Origin: Parerythrobacter_A sp963761775
GTDB lineage: Bacteria; Pseudomonadota; Alphaproteobacteria; Sphingomonadales; Sphingomonadaceae
Direction: 5' to 3'
Assembly (NCBI GenBank): GCA_963761775.1
Contig: CAVXIF010000012.1
Span: forward strand, 62,001 to 126,000
DNA: 64,000 bases
Below, piece by piece: positions 38,072-47,961 of the stretch. The position numbers and the translations under genes were made by a program. The first letter of the stretch is position 1. Every line of letters starts with the position of its first letter. Under the pieces are notes generated by a model. The model did no database searches. It was given only the letters and a program-made list of their open reading frames with translations, and had not been told where the DNA came from.

Positions 38072-39484
38072 ATGACGCTTTTCAAGACGCTGCTCGGCGG
38101 CCTCTCGCTCCTGTCCCTGACGGCTGCGCCGCTTGCTGCCCAGACCGCTGGCCAAACCGCAGCCACATCTGCACCCGCGCCGACGGCAACGCCCGCGACC
38201 CCGATCCCCTCCGTGCCGCAGGATGCGCGCGTCGGCCCGTATGGCATTCCCGCCGCCACCGTCGATGCACGGCTGAGCGACCCGAACAATCGCGGGCCGG
38301 TCGCCGTGGTCAACGGGGCGGTCATCACCGGCACCGATCTGGCGCAGCGCGTCGCCCTGCTGGTGTCCACCTCGGAAGGCGAGATGAGCGGTCCGGAATT
38401 GCAGCAGGTGCGCTTGCAGGTGCTGAGCAACCTGATCGACGAAACCTTGCAGATACAGGCCGCCGCCGCGCAGGAACTGGCGGTGGAAAGCCGACTGGTC
38501 GAAGGGCGCTATGCCGAAGTTGCCGGACGCAATTTCCAGGGCGCCACCGATGCCGCACGGCAGATGGACGCGCAGCTGATGTCGCTGGGCAGCTCGCCCA
38601 ATTCGCTGAAACGCCAGATTACCGGCGAAATCGCGTGGCAGTTGCTGTTGCGCCGCAACATCACGCCTTTCATCAATGTTTCGGAAGAGGAAGCGCGCGA
38701 GCGTCTCGCTGCGCTGGAAGCAACGCGCGGGTCGTCGGAATACCGCATCGGCGAGATTTACCTCAGCGCCACGCCCGAAAGCCGCGCGGCAGTGTTCCAG
38801 AACGCCAGCGCCATCGTGGAACAGCTGCGCAAGGGCGGCAATTTCGTCGCCTATGCACGCCAGTTCTCCGAAGCGACCACCGCGACGGTGGGCGGCGATC
38901 TCGGCTTCGTGCAGCTCAATCGCCTGCCGCCCGAAATGGCACGCGAAGTCGGCAATATGGAGGCGGGGCAGCTGGTCGGCCCGGTCGAGGTGCCCGGCGG
39001 TTTCACCATCATCCTGCTGATCGACAAGAAGCAGGTGATGATGGCCGATCCGCGCGACAGTATCCTCAGCCTGAAGCAAATCGCGATGGGCATCCCTGAC
39101 GGCATGTCCGCCGCGGAATTCGATGCCGGGCTGGCGCAGTTCAACAGCGCAATCGGCGCGGCGGGGTCGTGCGAGGCAGTGGATGCCATCGCAGCCGGTA
39201 TCGGTGCCGAAGTGGTGCCGAACAGCCAGGTCCGTGCCCGTTCGCTGCCCGGCCAGCTCCAGTCCGCGCTGCTTTCCATGCAGCCGGGACAGGCTACGCC
39301 AGCCTTCGGGTCGCAGGAAGAGGGCGTGCGCGTCCTGATGCTGTGCGGGCGTCAGGCCCCACCGCAGGAAGCCGCGCAGACCGTGGCGCAGATCCAGCGC
39401 GAGATCGAGGACGAACGTGTCGAGAAGCGCGCGCAGGCCTTCCTGCGTGACCTGCGCAACGATGCCGACATCCAGTATAATTAG
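38072..39484 (+). CDS. surA: periplasmic chaperone/PPIase SurA
   Basis: Folds outer-membrane proteins such as LptD. 470 residues: signal peptide (LLGGLSLLSLTAAPLAAQ), a Thr/Pro/Ala-rich linker, the N-terminal chaperone domain (VVNGAVITGTDLAQRVALLV, ISNEEAR-like VSEEEARERL), and one parvulin domain (YLSATPESRAAV, NFVAYARQFSEATTATVGGDLGFV, GPVEVPGGFTIILLID). A second parvulin-like segment (about 330-430) is degenerate. Position after lptD supports the call. Confidence 0.93.
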   Translation: MTLFKTLLGGLSLLSLTAAPLAAQTAGQTAATSAPAPTATPATPIPSVPQDARVGPYGIPAATVDARLSDPNNRGPVAVVNGAVITGTDLAQRVALLVSTSEGEMSGPELQQVRLQVLSNLIDETLQIQAAAAQELAVESRLVEGRYAEVAGRNFQGATDAARQMDAQLMSLGSSPNSLKRQITGEIAWQLLLRRNITPFINVSEEEARERLAALEATRGSSEYRIGEIYLSATPESRAAVFQNASAIVEQLRKGGNFVAYARQFSEATTATVGGDLGFVQLNRLPPEMAREVGNMEAGQLVGPVEVPGGFTIILLIDKKQVMMADPRDSILSLKQIAMGIPDGMSAAEFDAGLAQFNSAIGAAGSCEAVDAIAAGIGAEVVPNSQVRARSLPGQLQSALLSMQPGQATPAFGSQEEGVRVLMLCGRQAPPQEAAQTVAQIQREIEDERVEKRAQAFLRDLRNDADIQYN

Positions 39485-39490
39485 GCCGAC

Positions 39491-40494
39491 ATGACGCGGC
39501 TGCCCCTCGCCCTGTCGATGGGCGACCCGGCGGGGGTCGGGCCGGAACTGGTCGCGGCGGCATGGGCGGCGCGCGAGGCGGCGGAGCTGCCGCCGTTTTT
39601 CGTGTTTGGCAACGCCGCCGTGCTGACGGAAGCGGCGCGCACACGCGGACTGGATATCGCCACGCACGCGATCCACACGCCGGGCGAAGTCGCCGAGGTA
39701 TTCAATCATGCGCTTCCGGTGGCGGAGCAACCCTGTCCACCCTTCGCGCCAAGCAATCCGACCGCCGACGGCGCGCGGGCGGCGCTTGCCTCACTGGAGG
39801 CGGCGACGAAGCATATAATCGGTGGTTTCGCTTCGGCACTTGTGACCGCTCCGGTCGGCAAGGCGGCTTTGGCGCAGGTCGGCTTTGCCTTCCCCGGACA
39901 GACCGAATTTCTCGCCGCGCGTTGCGATCTGGCGGCGGACGACGCGGTTATGATGCTGGCGGGGCCGAACCTGCGCACGGTGCCCTTGACGATCCATTGC
40001 GCCCTGTCCGAAGTTCCGCGCCGCCTGACGCACAACCTGATCGTGGACCGCGCCACCGTAACGGCGAATGCTCTTACCCGCGATTTCGGTATCGCCACCC
40101 CGCGCCTCGCCATCACCGGCCTCAATCCGCATGCAGGCGAAGGTGGCGCATTCGGCGACGAGGAAACGCGCATCATCGCACCCGCTATCGCCACCCTGCG
40201 CGAACGAGGGGATCGACGCGACCGGCCCGTATGCCGCCGATGCGCTGTTCACGCCGCGATGCGCGCGGAGGCTACGATGTGGCGCTGTGCATGTATCACG
40301 ACCAGGCCCTGATCCCGATCAAGGCACTGGATTTCGACGCCGGTGTAAACGTCACGCTCGGCCTGCCCATCGTGCGGACCAGCCCCGATCACGGCACCGC
40401 GCTCGATATCGCGGGCCGCAACATTGCCGACCCCGGCGCGATGATAGCCGCCATCCGCATGGCGGGTGAGATGGCCGCGCGGCGCACGGCGTGA
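39491..40494 (+). CDS. pdxA: 4-hydroxythreonine-4-phosphate dehydrogenase (two frameshifts)
   Basis: Pyridoxal phosphate synthesis enzyme oxidising 4-phosphohydroxy-L-threonine. Starts MTRLPLALSMGDPAGVGPEL; further motifs are LVTAPVGKAALAQ, PGQTEFLA, LNPHAGEGGAFGDEE and CMYHDQALIPIKAL, ending RTSPDHGTALDIAG. Two single-base gains near 40205 (LR then NEGIDATGPYAADALFTP) and 40254 (then DARGGYDVALCMYHDQ) split it. Total about 333 residues. Its stop overlaps the rsmA GTG start. Confidence 0.94.
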
Positions 40495-41332
40495 CGGACC
40501 TGCCCGACCTGCCGCCCCCGCTACCCGCTTTGCGAGACGTCATCGCCCGCCACGGCCTGTCCGCCAGCAAGGCGCTGGGACAGAACTTCCTGTTCGATGC
40601 GCAGCTGCTGGACCGTATCGCGGCGGTCCCGGGCGACCTGACCGACCGCGCCGTGCTGGAAATCGGCCCCGGTCCCGGCGGCCTGACGCGGGCCTTGTTG
40701 AAAGCGGGCGCGCGCGTGACGGCCATCGAGATGGACGCGCGATGCCTGCCCGCGCTGGCGGAACTGGCCGACGCCTATCCCGGCAGGTTGCGCGTAATCG
40801 AAGGCGATGCGCTGGGAATCGACCATGCCGCGCTGATGGGGGAGCCCTTCGCGATAGTCAGCAACCTGCCCTACAATGTCGGCACGGCGCTGCTGGTGCG
40901 ATGGCTGGGCGGGGCAAGCTGGCCACCGCGCTGGACCAGCCTGACGCTGATGTTCCAGCAGGAAGTGGCGCAGCGGATCGTGTCCGCCCCCGACAGCAAG
41001 GCCTATGGCCGCCTTGCCGTGCTGGCCCAGTGGCGCAGCACCGCACGCCTCGCGATGAAGGTCCACCGCAGCGCCTTCACGCCGCCGCCCAAAGTGCAAA
41101 GCGCGGTGGTGCATATCGAACCCGCCGCGATGCCAGATGGCGTGGCATCTGCCACGCTGGAACGCCTGACCGCCGCCGCCTTCGGCCAACGCCGCAAGAT
41201 GCTGCGCCAGAGTTTGAAGAGCCTTCCGGGCGCGGTGGCGACGCTGGAAGAGCTGGGCATCGCCCCGAGCCGACGAGCCGAAACGCTGAGAGTGCGGAGT
41301 TCGTGCAGGTGGCACACAAGCTTGTCGACTGA
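40491..41332 (+). CDS. rsmA: 16S rRNA dimethyladenosine transferase RsmA (frameshift at 3' end)
   Basis: Dimethylates the two adenines in the 3' hairpin of 16S rRNA. Motifs: KALGQNFLFD, VLEIGPGPGGLTRALL (SAM loop), IEMDARCLP, and the NLPYNVG catalytic motif. The C-terminal domain ends LGIAPSRRAETLSAEFVQVAHKLVD after correcting a gain of AG near 41290; uncorrected, translation would end a few residues later in another frame. GTG start coupled to pdxA. Confidence 0.94.
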
Positions 41333-41344
41333 CTCGCCGAAAAG

Positions 41345-43165
41345 CTAGCCGAACAGGCGGATCAGGTTGCGGCCGTCCGCCTTGGCTTCGTACAGCGCAT
41401 CGTCGGCCACCTTCAGCAGCATCTCGCCGCTCTGTTTACCCGATAGAGTTGCCACGCCGATGCTTACCGTAACCTCGCAACCGTTCCCGTCGAGGCGCGT
41501 ATCGCGTTCGATGGCTGCGCGCACACGCTCGGCCGTCCGCATCGCTTCCTGACTGTCCGCACCGGGCAGCACCATGAGAAATTCCTCTCCGCCAATCCGG
41601 CCGATGAGGTCTTCCGCACGCCCCGCCGCCACCGCACTGCGGGCAACCGCGCACAGCACCGCATCGCCTCGCGCGTGCCCGTATCGATCGTTGACCGATT
41701 TGAAATGGTCGATGTCGAACATGGCGATGGACAGCGCCTTTCCGGTCTCGGCTGCGTCCTCGACTGCCAGGTCAAGTGCATTCATCGAAAAGCGGCGGTT
41801 CGGCAAACCTGTCAGCGTGTCGGTATTGGCCAGTTGCAGCGCATATTGCGCCGCCTTTTCCGCCTCGGCACGGGCTTCTTCCAATTTGCGCGCGCTTTCG
41901 ACCTGCGCGGTAATGTCCTGAACCGATCCGAACACCGCAACGGTGCGGCCGTTCTCGTCGATCTCCGCTTCGCCGCGCGACACGACATGTCGTATCGTGC
42001 CGTCGGGCCGAACGATGCTGGCTTCGAATTCGAAAGGTTCACCGGAGCGGATGACATTGTCGAGCAAGTTCGACACCCGTAACCGGTCCGCCGGAATATA
42101 ACTGTTAAGGCCGTCCATCAGCGCGGGCGGATGTTCGGTTTTGCGTCCGTGGATACGGTACACCTCGTCCGACCAGAACAGCTTGCCTTTGGCCAGATCG
42201 GTGCGCCAGTGGCCGACCTGCGCGGCAGCCTCCGCCTGATTCAGCAACCGGTTCTTTTCAACCAACTCGCGGCTCAACCGCGTGCGCGCCGCCAGAATTG
42301 CGGCCAGTGGCAGGGCGCATGCAAGCTGCACCAGCAGATAGAATTGCAGGAATATGATGATCGCATGTGTGCCACCGGGCACGAATTGGACCGGCCCGGA
42401 GCCCTGACCGGTCAGGATCGTCGCGACAACCGCCACGATCAGCACGCTGGCGGCAGCGCCAAAACTGTCGAGCCGGTAAGTCGCCGCCAGCACGGCGACC
42501 GGCGGCAGAAACAGGATTGGATAGGCGTTTTGCCAGAACACCGCGATGGTCACCGCACCGACCAGCGAGAACCACGCACCGACTTCCCATATGGACCGGT
42601 GGATGGTGACCGAAGTGTCCTCTACGCGGAGCAGCAGCGCCATTGTGATGAGGATGGGTGTCACGAACACGATGCCCATGAACACGGTCATGAACCAAGA
42701 CAGCGCGAACATTGCGCCCGATTGCGCGAAGAGAGTTGCCAGACCCGCGCTCCACAGGCTTGCCACAACCGCCGCAAGCGTGAAGCCTCCGAGATACCCG
42801 ATATCGTCGAAGCGCGGCTCGGGCATGCCCAGCCGTCTCAACAGCCACAGCGCGACCAGCGGTTCGGTGATATTGGCGAACGTGAAGCCAAGGGACAGCA
42901 GCAGCGTGCCATCGCTGCCGATATTGGCAGCGAAGCTGGCCAACGCCGCCGCGCCGAGGCAAAGGGCATGATAGCGTTTGGGTTCGATCAGCAAGGCAGC
43001 CAGCACTAGCCCGCTCGCAGGCCACATGACCGCCGCATCCGAAGTTTCCTGGGCGACCGCAAGCGCCAGACGCGCCACGGCATAATAGGCAAGACCCAAC
43101 ACTGCGGCACTGAACAGCGCCTGGCCCAGCCATTTGGACCCGGTGAATTTCGATGCCGCCGACAT
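41345..43165 (-). CDS. MASE1-PAS-GGDEF diguanylate cyclase
   Basis: Makes the second messenger c-di-GMP at the inner membrane. Residues about 10-300 are a MASE1-type sensor with eight or so helices (VMWPASGLVLAALL, LSLGFTFANITEPLVALWLLRR). A PAS domain follows (WRTDLAKGKLFWSDEVYRIHGRK, then RHVVSRGEAEIDENGRTVAVFGSVQDIT), a short coiled coil, and a GGDEF domain with active-site GGEEF and an upstream product-inhibition site (RAED five residues before). There is no EAL domain. The signal sensed is unknown. It is convergent with rsmA. Confidence 0.93.
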   Translation of the reverse strand: MSAASKFTGSKWLGQALFSAAVLGLAYYAVARLALAVAQETSDAAVMWPASGLVLAALLIEPKRYHALCLGAAALASFAANIGSDGTLLLSLGFTFANITEPLVALWLLRRLGMPEPRFDDIGYLGGFTLAAVVASLWSAGLATLFAQSGAMFALSWFMTVFMGIVFVTPILITMALLLRVEDTSVTIHRSIWEVGAWFSLVGAVTIAVFWQNAYPILFLPPVAVLAATYRLDSFGAAASVLIVAVVATILTGQGSGPVQFVPGGTHAIIIFLQFYLLVQLACALPLAAILAARTRLSRELVEKNRLLNQAEAAAQVGHWRTDLAKGKLFWSDEVYRIHGRKTEHPPALMDGLNSYIPADRLRVSNLLDNVIRSGEPFEFEASIVRPDGTIRHVVSRGEAEIDENGRTVAVFGSVQDITAQVESARKLEEARAEAEKAAQYALQLANTDTLTGLPNRRFSMNALDLAVEDAAETGKALSIAMFDIDHFKSVNDRYGHARGDAVLCAVARSAVAAGRAEDLIGRIGGEEFLMVLPGADSQEAMRTAERVRAAIERDTRLDGNGCEVTVSIGVATLSGKQSGEMLLKVADDALYEAKADGRNLIRLFG

Positions 43166-43434
43166 GGGGCTATCTATGGCTGATAATAATTAACGACTGC
43201 TCGACGCGGGCGCGCTAAAAATACCTATGCGGAAGGGCGGCGCAAAGGGGCGCGGCATGGTTAATCCAGACGGCGGATTTTCCTACAAATACGCTGCTCG
43301 CTATAGCTGGTGCCGCTCTTTCTCATCCGTGAACGCCCGAGTGCAATCCGCCCACACGCAGCGCCAGATAGTTTTGCCCCTGGACAGTGTAACACCCGGT
43401 CCATGTCTCCGGTTCGTGCGGGTTTGGTGCCCCC

Positions 43435-45582
43435 TTAGCGCGCCTTCTTCGCCAGCCGCCATTTGTGCAATAACGGTTCGGTATAGCCGCTGGGTTGCGC
43501 CGTGCCTTCGAACACCAGATCGCACGCTGCCCTGAAGGCGATGCTGTCCGGATTGGCGGCCATCGGTTCGTAGGACGCATCGCCCGCATTCTGCGCATCG
43601 ACCTTGGCGGCCATGCGGGTCAGGCTGTCCATCACCTGCTCGCGCGTGACCACACCATGCAGCAGCCAGTTGGCCATGTGCTGCGAGGATATGCGCAGCG
43701 TGGCGCGATCCTCCATCAGGCCGACGTCGTCGATATCGGGCACCTTGGAACAGCCCACCCCGGCGTCGATCCAGCGCACGACATAGCCCAGCAAGCCTTG
43801 CGCATTGTTGTCCAGTTCGGCGCGCAGTTCGTCCCCGGACCAGTTCGTCCCGTCCGCCAATGGCAGCGAAAGCAGTGCATCCAGCCCCGGGGCGGGCGGC
43901 AAGTCCGCCTGCACCGCGAACACATCGGTGGCATGATAGTGCAGTGCGTGCAGTGTCGCGGCGGTGGGCGACGGCACCCAGGCGGTGTTCGCGCCCGCTT
44001 TCAGGTGGCCGACTTTCTCGCGCATCATCGCGCCCATCAGATCGGGCGCGGGCCACATGCCTTTGCCAATCTGCGCCTTGCCCGACAGCCCGCACGCCAG
44101 CCCGATGCCGACATTGCGGCGTTCATAGGCATCCAGCCACGGCTCGCCCTTCATCGCCGCCTTGCGCACCATCGGCCCCGCCTGCATCGCGGTATGGATC
44201 TCGTCGCCCGTCCGGTCGAGGAAGCCGGTGTTGATGAAGGCGATACGGTGGCGGACGGCGTGGATACAGGCGGCGAGGTTGGCGGACGTGCGCCGTTCCT
44301 CGTCCATCACGCCCACCTTTATGGTGTGGCGCGGCAGGGCCAGCAGGTCTTCCACCGCATCGAACAGGTCGTTGGTGAAACCGGCCTCTTCGGGTCCGTG
44401 CATCTTGGGTTTGACGATGTAGATGCTGCTGGTGCGCGAGTTGCCGAACTTGCCTTTGCCGCGAACGTCCAGCGCGCCGATGGCGGCGGTAAAAACCGCG
44501 TCCATGATGCCTTCGGGCACGTCGGCGCCGTCCGGCAGGCGAATGGCCGGATTGGTCATCAGGTGCCCGACATTGCGCACGAACAGCACGCTGCGCCCGG
44601 GCAGAGTGTGCTCGCCGCCATCGGGTGCGGTGAATGCCTTGTCGCCCGCCAGCCTGCGCGTGACGGTGCGTCCGCCCTTCTCGAAGCTCTCTTCCAGATC
44701 GCCGCGCATCAGGCCGAGCCAGTTGGTGTAGGCGAGCAGCTTGTCCTCGCCATCCACCGCCGCGACCGAGTCCTCGCAATCGCAGATCGTGGTCAGCGCA
44801 CTTTCGATGACGATGTCCGAGACACCCAGCGCATCGCCGTGTGCAATGGGGCTGTCTGCATCGAACACGATCTCGATGTGCAGGCCGTTATTGCGGAACA
44901 GGCGGCCCTGCGCCGTGCGTCCGACATATTGCGCATTGTCCGCCAGCGCGACGAAGCAGTCGGCGGCGTCTGCGTCTCCGGCGTCGAGCGTCGTCAGGTC
45001 GGCCCAGCTTCCCCTGGCCAGTGGCACGGCCTCGTCCAGAAACTGCCGACCCCGCGCAATCACCGCCGCACCGCGCGTCTCGTCGTATCCGCCCGGTTCG
45101 GCAGGCGCGGCCTCCAGCGCATCGGTGCCGTAGAACGCATCGTACAGGCTGCCCCAGCGCGCATTGGCGGCATTCAGCAGGAAGCGCGCATTGAGGATCG
45201 GCACCACCAGCTGCGGCCCCGCCATCGTCGCGATTTCCGCATCGACATTCTGCGTGTCGATGGTGAAGGCAGCGGGTTCCGGCACGAGATAGCCGATATC
45301 GCTCAGGAAGGCGCGATAGGCGGCGGCATCGTGCGGCTGGCCACGTCGTTCACGATGCCAATCGTCGATCTTCGTTTGCAGGTCTTCGCGCGTTGCCAGC
45401 AGCTTCGCATTGACAGGCGCGAAGCGAGCCAGAAGCTGCGCGAAACCGGACCAGAAGCCTTCCGCCGCAATGTCGAGATCGGGCAGCACCTGCGTTTCCA
45501 GCATATCCGCGAGCGGCGCATGAACGGCAAGGCCCGCGCGGATCGCAGATTGGGCGGCAAGCTGGGGGGAAGATGTGGTCAT
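43435..45582 (-). CDS. glcB: malate synthase G
   Basis: Condenses glyoxylate and acetyl-CoA to malate in the glyoxylate bypass. About 715 residues, the length of the G isoform. Catalytic features: DCEDSVAAVDGEDKL, GRSVLFVRNVGHLMTNPA, GVMDEERRTSANL, GFLDRTGDEIHT and, near the end, the Cys/Asp region VGCSKVPDIDDVGLMEDRATLRISSQ. The start MTTSSPQLAAQ at 45580-45582 is preferred to an upstream in-frame ATG at 45615. No isocitrate lyase gene is adjacent. Confidence 0.96.
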   Translation of the reverse strand: MTTSSPQLAAQSAIRAGLAVHAPLADMLETQVLPDLDIAAEGFWSGFAQLLARFAPVNAKLLATREDLQTKIDDWHRERRGQPHDAAAYRAFLSDIGYLVPEPAAFTIDTQNVDAEIATMAGPQLVVPILNARFLLNAANARWGSLYDAFYGTDALEAAPAEPGGYDETRGAAVIARGRQFLDEAVPLARGSWADLTTLDAGDADAADCFVALADNAQYVGRTAQGRLFRNNGLHIEIVFDADSPIAHGDALGVSDIVIESALTTICDCEDSVAAVDGEDKLLAYTNWLGLMRGDLEESFEKGGRTVTRRLAGDKAFTAPDGGEHTLPGRSVLFVRNVGHLMTNPAIRLPDGADVPEGIMDAVFTAAIGALDVRGKGKFGNSRTSSIYIVKPKMHGPEEAGFTNDLFDAVEDLLALPRHTIKVGVMDEERRTSANLAACIHAVRHRIAFINTGFLDRTGDEIHTAMQAGPMVRKAAMKGEPWLDAYERRNVGIGLACGLSGKAQIGKGMWPAPDLMGAMMREKVGHLKAGANTAWVPSPTAATLHALHYHATDVFAVQADLPPAPGLDALLSLPLADGTNWSGDELRAELDNNAQGLLGYVVRWIDAGVGCSKVPDIDDVGLMEDRATLRISSQHMANWLLHGVVTREQVMDSLTRMAAKVDAQNAGDASYEPMAANPDSIAFRAACDLVFEGTAQPSGYTEPLLHKWRLAKKAR

Positions 45583-45723
45583 AATATCCTCGTTCGGCGC
45601 AGGGTTATCGGGCAATCAGGCGTTCCGGGGAGGACGAGAGGCGCTATGGTCAAGCGCCTGCAAATTTGCAACCGGTGTTCGCCCTTGGCCAGCCCCGCCC
45701 GTGTCGTTAGGAGAAGCCAACCT

Positions 45724-46944
45724 ATGTTAGACCAATCCCCGCCCGACCGGCACGCCGCAGACCTCATCGCATCCATAGATGGCGATGCTATGCTGGCTGA
45801 CACGCAACGCTGGAGCGCTATTAACACGGGCACTGCCAACCTTGCCGGACTGGGCGAAATGGCGGGCATGCTGGCCGATGCATTTGCAGACCTGCCCGGC
45901 GAGATCGAGCTGGCCGACCCAGCACCCGTCACTGCCATCGATGCTGCGGGGCGCGAAGTGGAGCAGCGGTTCGGCCAGCACATGGTGCTGCGCGTGCGAC
46001 CCGATGCAGACCGGCGGCTGCTGTTCACCGGCCATATGGACACTGTCTTTCCGGTCGATCATCCGTTTCAGCAACAGACCTGGCTGGACGACCATACGCT
46101 GAACGGGCCGGGGCTGGCCGATATGAAAGGCGGGCTGGCCATCATCCTGCATGCTCTGCGCGCGTTCGAGAAAACCGGGGATGCTGAGCGCCTCGGCTAC
46201 GACGTGCTGGTCAATGCGGACGAGGAAACCGGCTCGCTGTCCTCCGCCCCGCTGATCGAGAAACTGGCAAAGGGCAAATATGCCGCGCTTACCTACGAAC
46301 CCAGCGCCCTGCCCGACGGCACGCTGGCCCATGCGCGCGGCGGTTCGGGCAACTATGCACTCACGGTTGCGGGCCGCTCCGCCCATGCAGGACGCAATCC
46401 GCAGGACGGGCGCAACGCCATTGTCGCGGCGGCGGCGCTGACGCTGGGGCTGAAAGACCTGCAATCGGACGAATGCCCGGTGAACCCTGCGCGGATCGAA
46501 GGGGGTGCAGCCAACAATGTCGTGCCCGACCACGCCGTGCTGCGTTTCAACATCCGCCCCAAAAGCCCCGAAGCCGCCGCAGCGTTCGAAGGCGCGCTGG
46601 CAAGCTTGGTCGGCGATGTGCAGCAAGCGCATGAAGTCACTATCGCCTCGCATGGCGGTATCACCCGCCCGCCCAAACCGGTGGACCGGCGCGCGCAGAA
46701 ACTGTTCGATCTGGTCCGCGATTGCGGTGCGTCGCTAGGCCAGGAAATCGGCTGGAAATCCACCGGCGGCGTGTGCGACGGCAACAATATCGCGGCCACC
46801 GGCGTTCCGGTGGTGGACACGATGGGGGTGCGCGGCGGCGCGATCCATTCGCCGGATGAATACATGATTGTACCATCGCTGAAAGAACGCGCATCGCTGA
46901 GCACGCTGGTGCTGGCACGCCTCGCCACAGGGGACGTGTTATGA
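45724..46944 (+). CDS. M20 family metallohydrolase at head of ast genes
   Basis: A 406-residue zinc-dependent amidohydrolase of the M20/ArgE/CPG2 type. Metal ligands: His and Asp in FTGHMDTVFP, Asp in NGPGLADMKGG, Glu-Glu in NADEETGS; the dimerisation domain contains RSAHAGRNPQDGRNA, and the final His region is AIHSPDEYMIV. It overlaps astA by 4 bp (ATGA), so it is part of the arginine succinyltransferase unit. Its position suggests it acts on a succinylated amino acid intermediate, possibly replacing AstE (inference). Confidence 0.88.
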   Translation: MLDQSPPDRHAADLIASIDGDAMLADTQRWSAINTGTANLAGLGEMAGMLADAFADLPGEIELADPAPVTAIDAAGREVEQRFGQHMVLRVRPDADRRLLFTGHMDTVFPVDHPFQQQTWLDDHTLNGPGLADMKGGLAIILHALRAFEKTGDAERLGYDVLVNADEETGSLSSAPLIEKLAKGKYAALTYEPSALPDGTLAHARGGSGNYALTVAGRSAHAGRNPQDGRNAIVAAAALTLGLKDLQSDECPVNPARIEGGAANNVVPDHAVLRFNIRPKSPEAAAAFEGALASLVGDVQQAHEVTIASHGGITRPPKPVDRRAQKLFDLVRDCGASLGQEIGWKSTGGVCDGNNIAATGVPVVDTMGVRGGAIHSPDEYMIVPSLKERASLSTLVLARLATGDVL

Positions 46945-47957
46945 GCTTCCGCTTGCGTGCCGCACAACGATCCGATCTGGAACCGCTTTACGAGATGGCC
47001 AAGTTGACAGGTGGAGGGTTCACCAACCTGCCCGCCGACCGCGATGCGCTTGGCGAGAAACTGGACGGTGCCCTGCGCGCCTTTGCACGCACGGACAATA
47101 CGCTGGGCAGTGACCAGTTCGTGCTGGTGCTGGAAAATGCGGAGACCGGCGCGGTGCGCGGCACCTGCCAGCTCTTCACGCAGGTCGGGCAGCGCTGGCC
47201 GTTCTATTCCTATCGCTTCAATACGCTGACGCAATATTCCAAGGAACTGGACCGCACCGTGCGCGCCGAAATGCTGGCGCTGACCACCGATCTGGAAGGG
47301 TGCAGCGAAGTTGGCGGGCTGTTCCTGCATCCCAATGAACGTGCGGGCGGGCTGGGCCTGTTGCTGGCGCGCAGCCGCTACCTGTTCATCGCCATGCACC
47401 GCGCCCGCTTTGCCGAGCGAATAATCGCAGAGCTGCGCGGCATCATCGACGACAAGGGCGGTTCCCCTTTCTGGGATGGTGTTGCCGGGCGGTTCTTTGG
47501 CATGACATTCCAGGAGGCGGACTATTTCAACGCTATCAACGGCAACCAGTTCATCGCCGACCTGATGCCCAAACACCCGGTCTATGTCGCCATGCTGAGC
47601 AAGGCGGCGCGCTCCGTCATCGGCCTGCCCCACCCCAGCGGGCGCGCGGCGATGCGGATGCTGGAAACCGAAGGCTTCGCCTATGAAGGCTATGTCGATA
47701 TTTTCGATGGCGGGCCGACCATGCTGGCGCGCACGGAGCAGGTGGTATCGGTGCGCGACGCACATCACGCCGCACTGGACGGTACCGATTGCGAAGACGG
47801 TGAGCGCGCACTGATCGCAACCGGACAGCTCGGCAGCTTCCGGAGCTGCTACGGCGAACGCTGCGAACAGGATGACGGCACGCTGCTGATCGACGCCGCT
47901 TCCGCCGAAACGCTCGACGTGCAGGCGGGCGATATCGTGTGGAGCGTGGCGCGGTGA
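46941..47957 (+). CDS. astA: arginine N-succinyltransferase
   Basis: First enzyme of arginine catabolism by the AST route: succinyl-CoA plus arginine to N2-succinylarginine. 338 residues, GNAT-like: FRLRAAQRSDLEPLYEMA, GGGFTNLPADRDAL, YSYRFNTLTQYSKELDRTV, LHPNERAGGLGLLLARSRYLF, FWDGVAGRFFGMTFQEADYFN. These are family hallmarks. Start overlaps the M20 hydrolase stop; astB follows after 4 bp. Confidence 0.96.
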   Translation: MSFRLRAAQRSDLEPLYEMAKLTGGGFTNLPADRDALGEKLDGALRAFARTDNTLGSDQFVLVLENAETGAVRGTCQLFTQVGQRWPFYSYRFNTLTQYSKELDRTVRAEMLALTTDLEGCSEVGGLFLHPNERAGGLGLLLARSRYLFIAMHRARFAERIIAELRGIIDDKGGSPFWDGVAGRFFGMTFQEADYFNAINGNQFIADLMPKHPVYVAMLSKAARSVIGLPHPSGRAAMRMLETEGFAYEGYVDIFDGGPTMLARTEQVVSVRDAHHAALDGTDCEDGERALIATGQLGSFRSCYGERCEQDDGTLLIDAASAETLDVQAGDIVWSVAR

Positions 47958-47961
47958 GGCC

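Noticed and set aside
43166..43434. Possible RNA or gene between the GGDEF gene and malate synthase
   Set aside because: The 269 bp show no coding signature, strong hairpin with T-tract, or known RNA motif.
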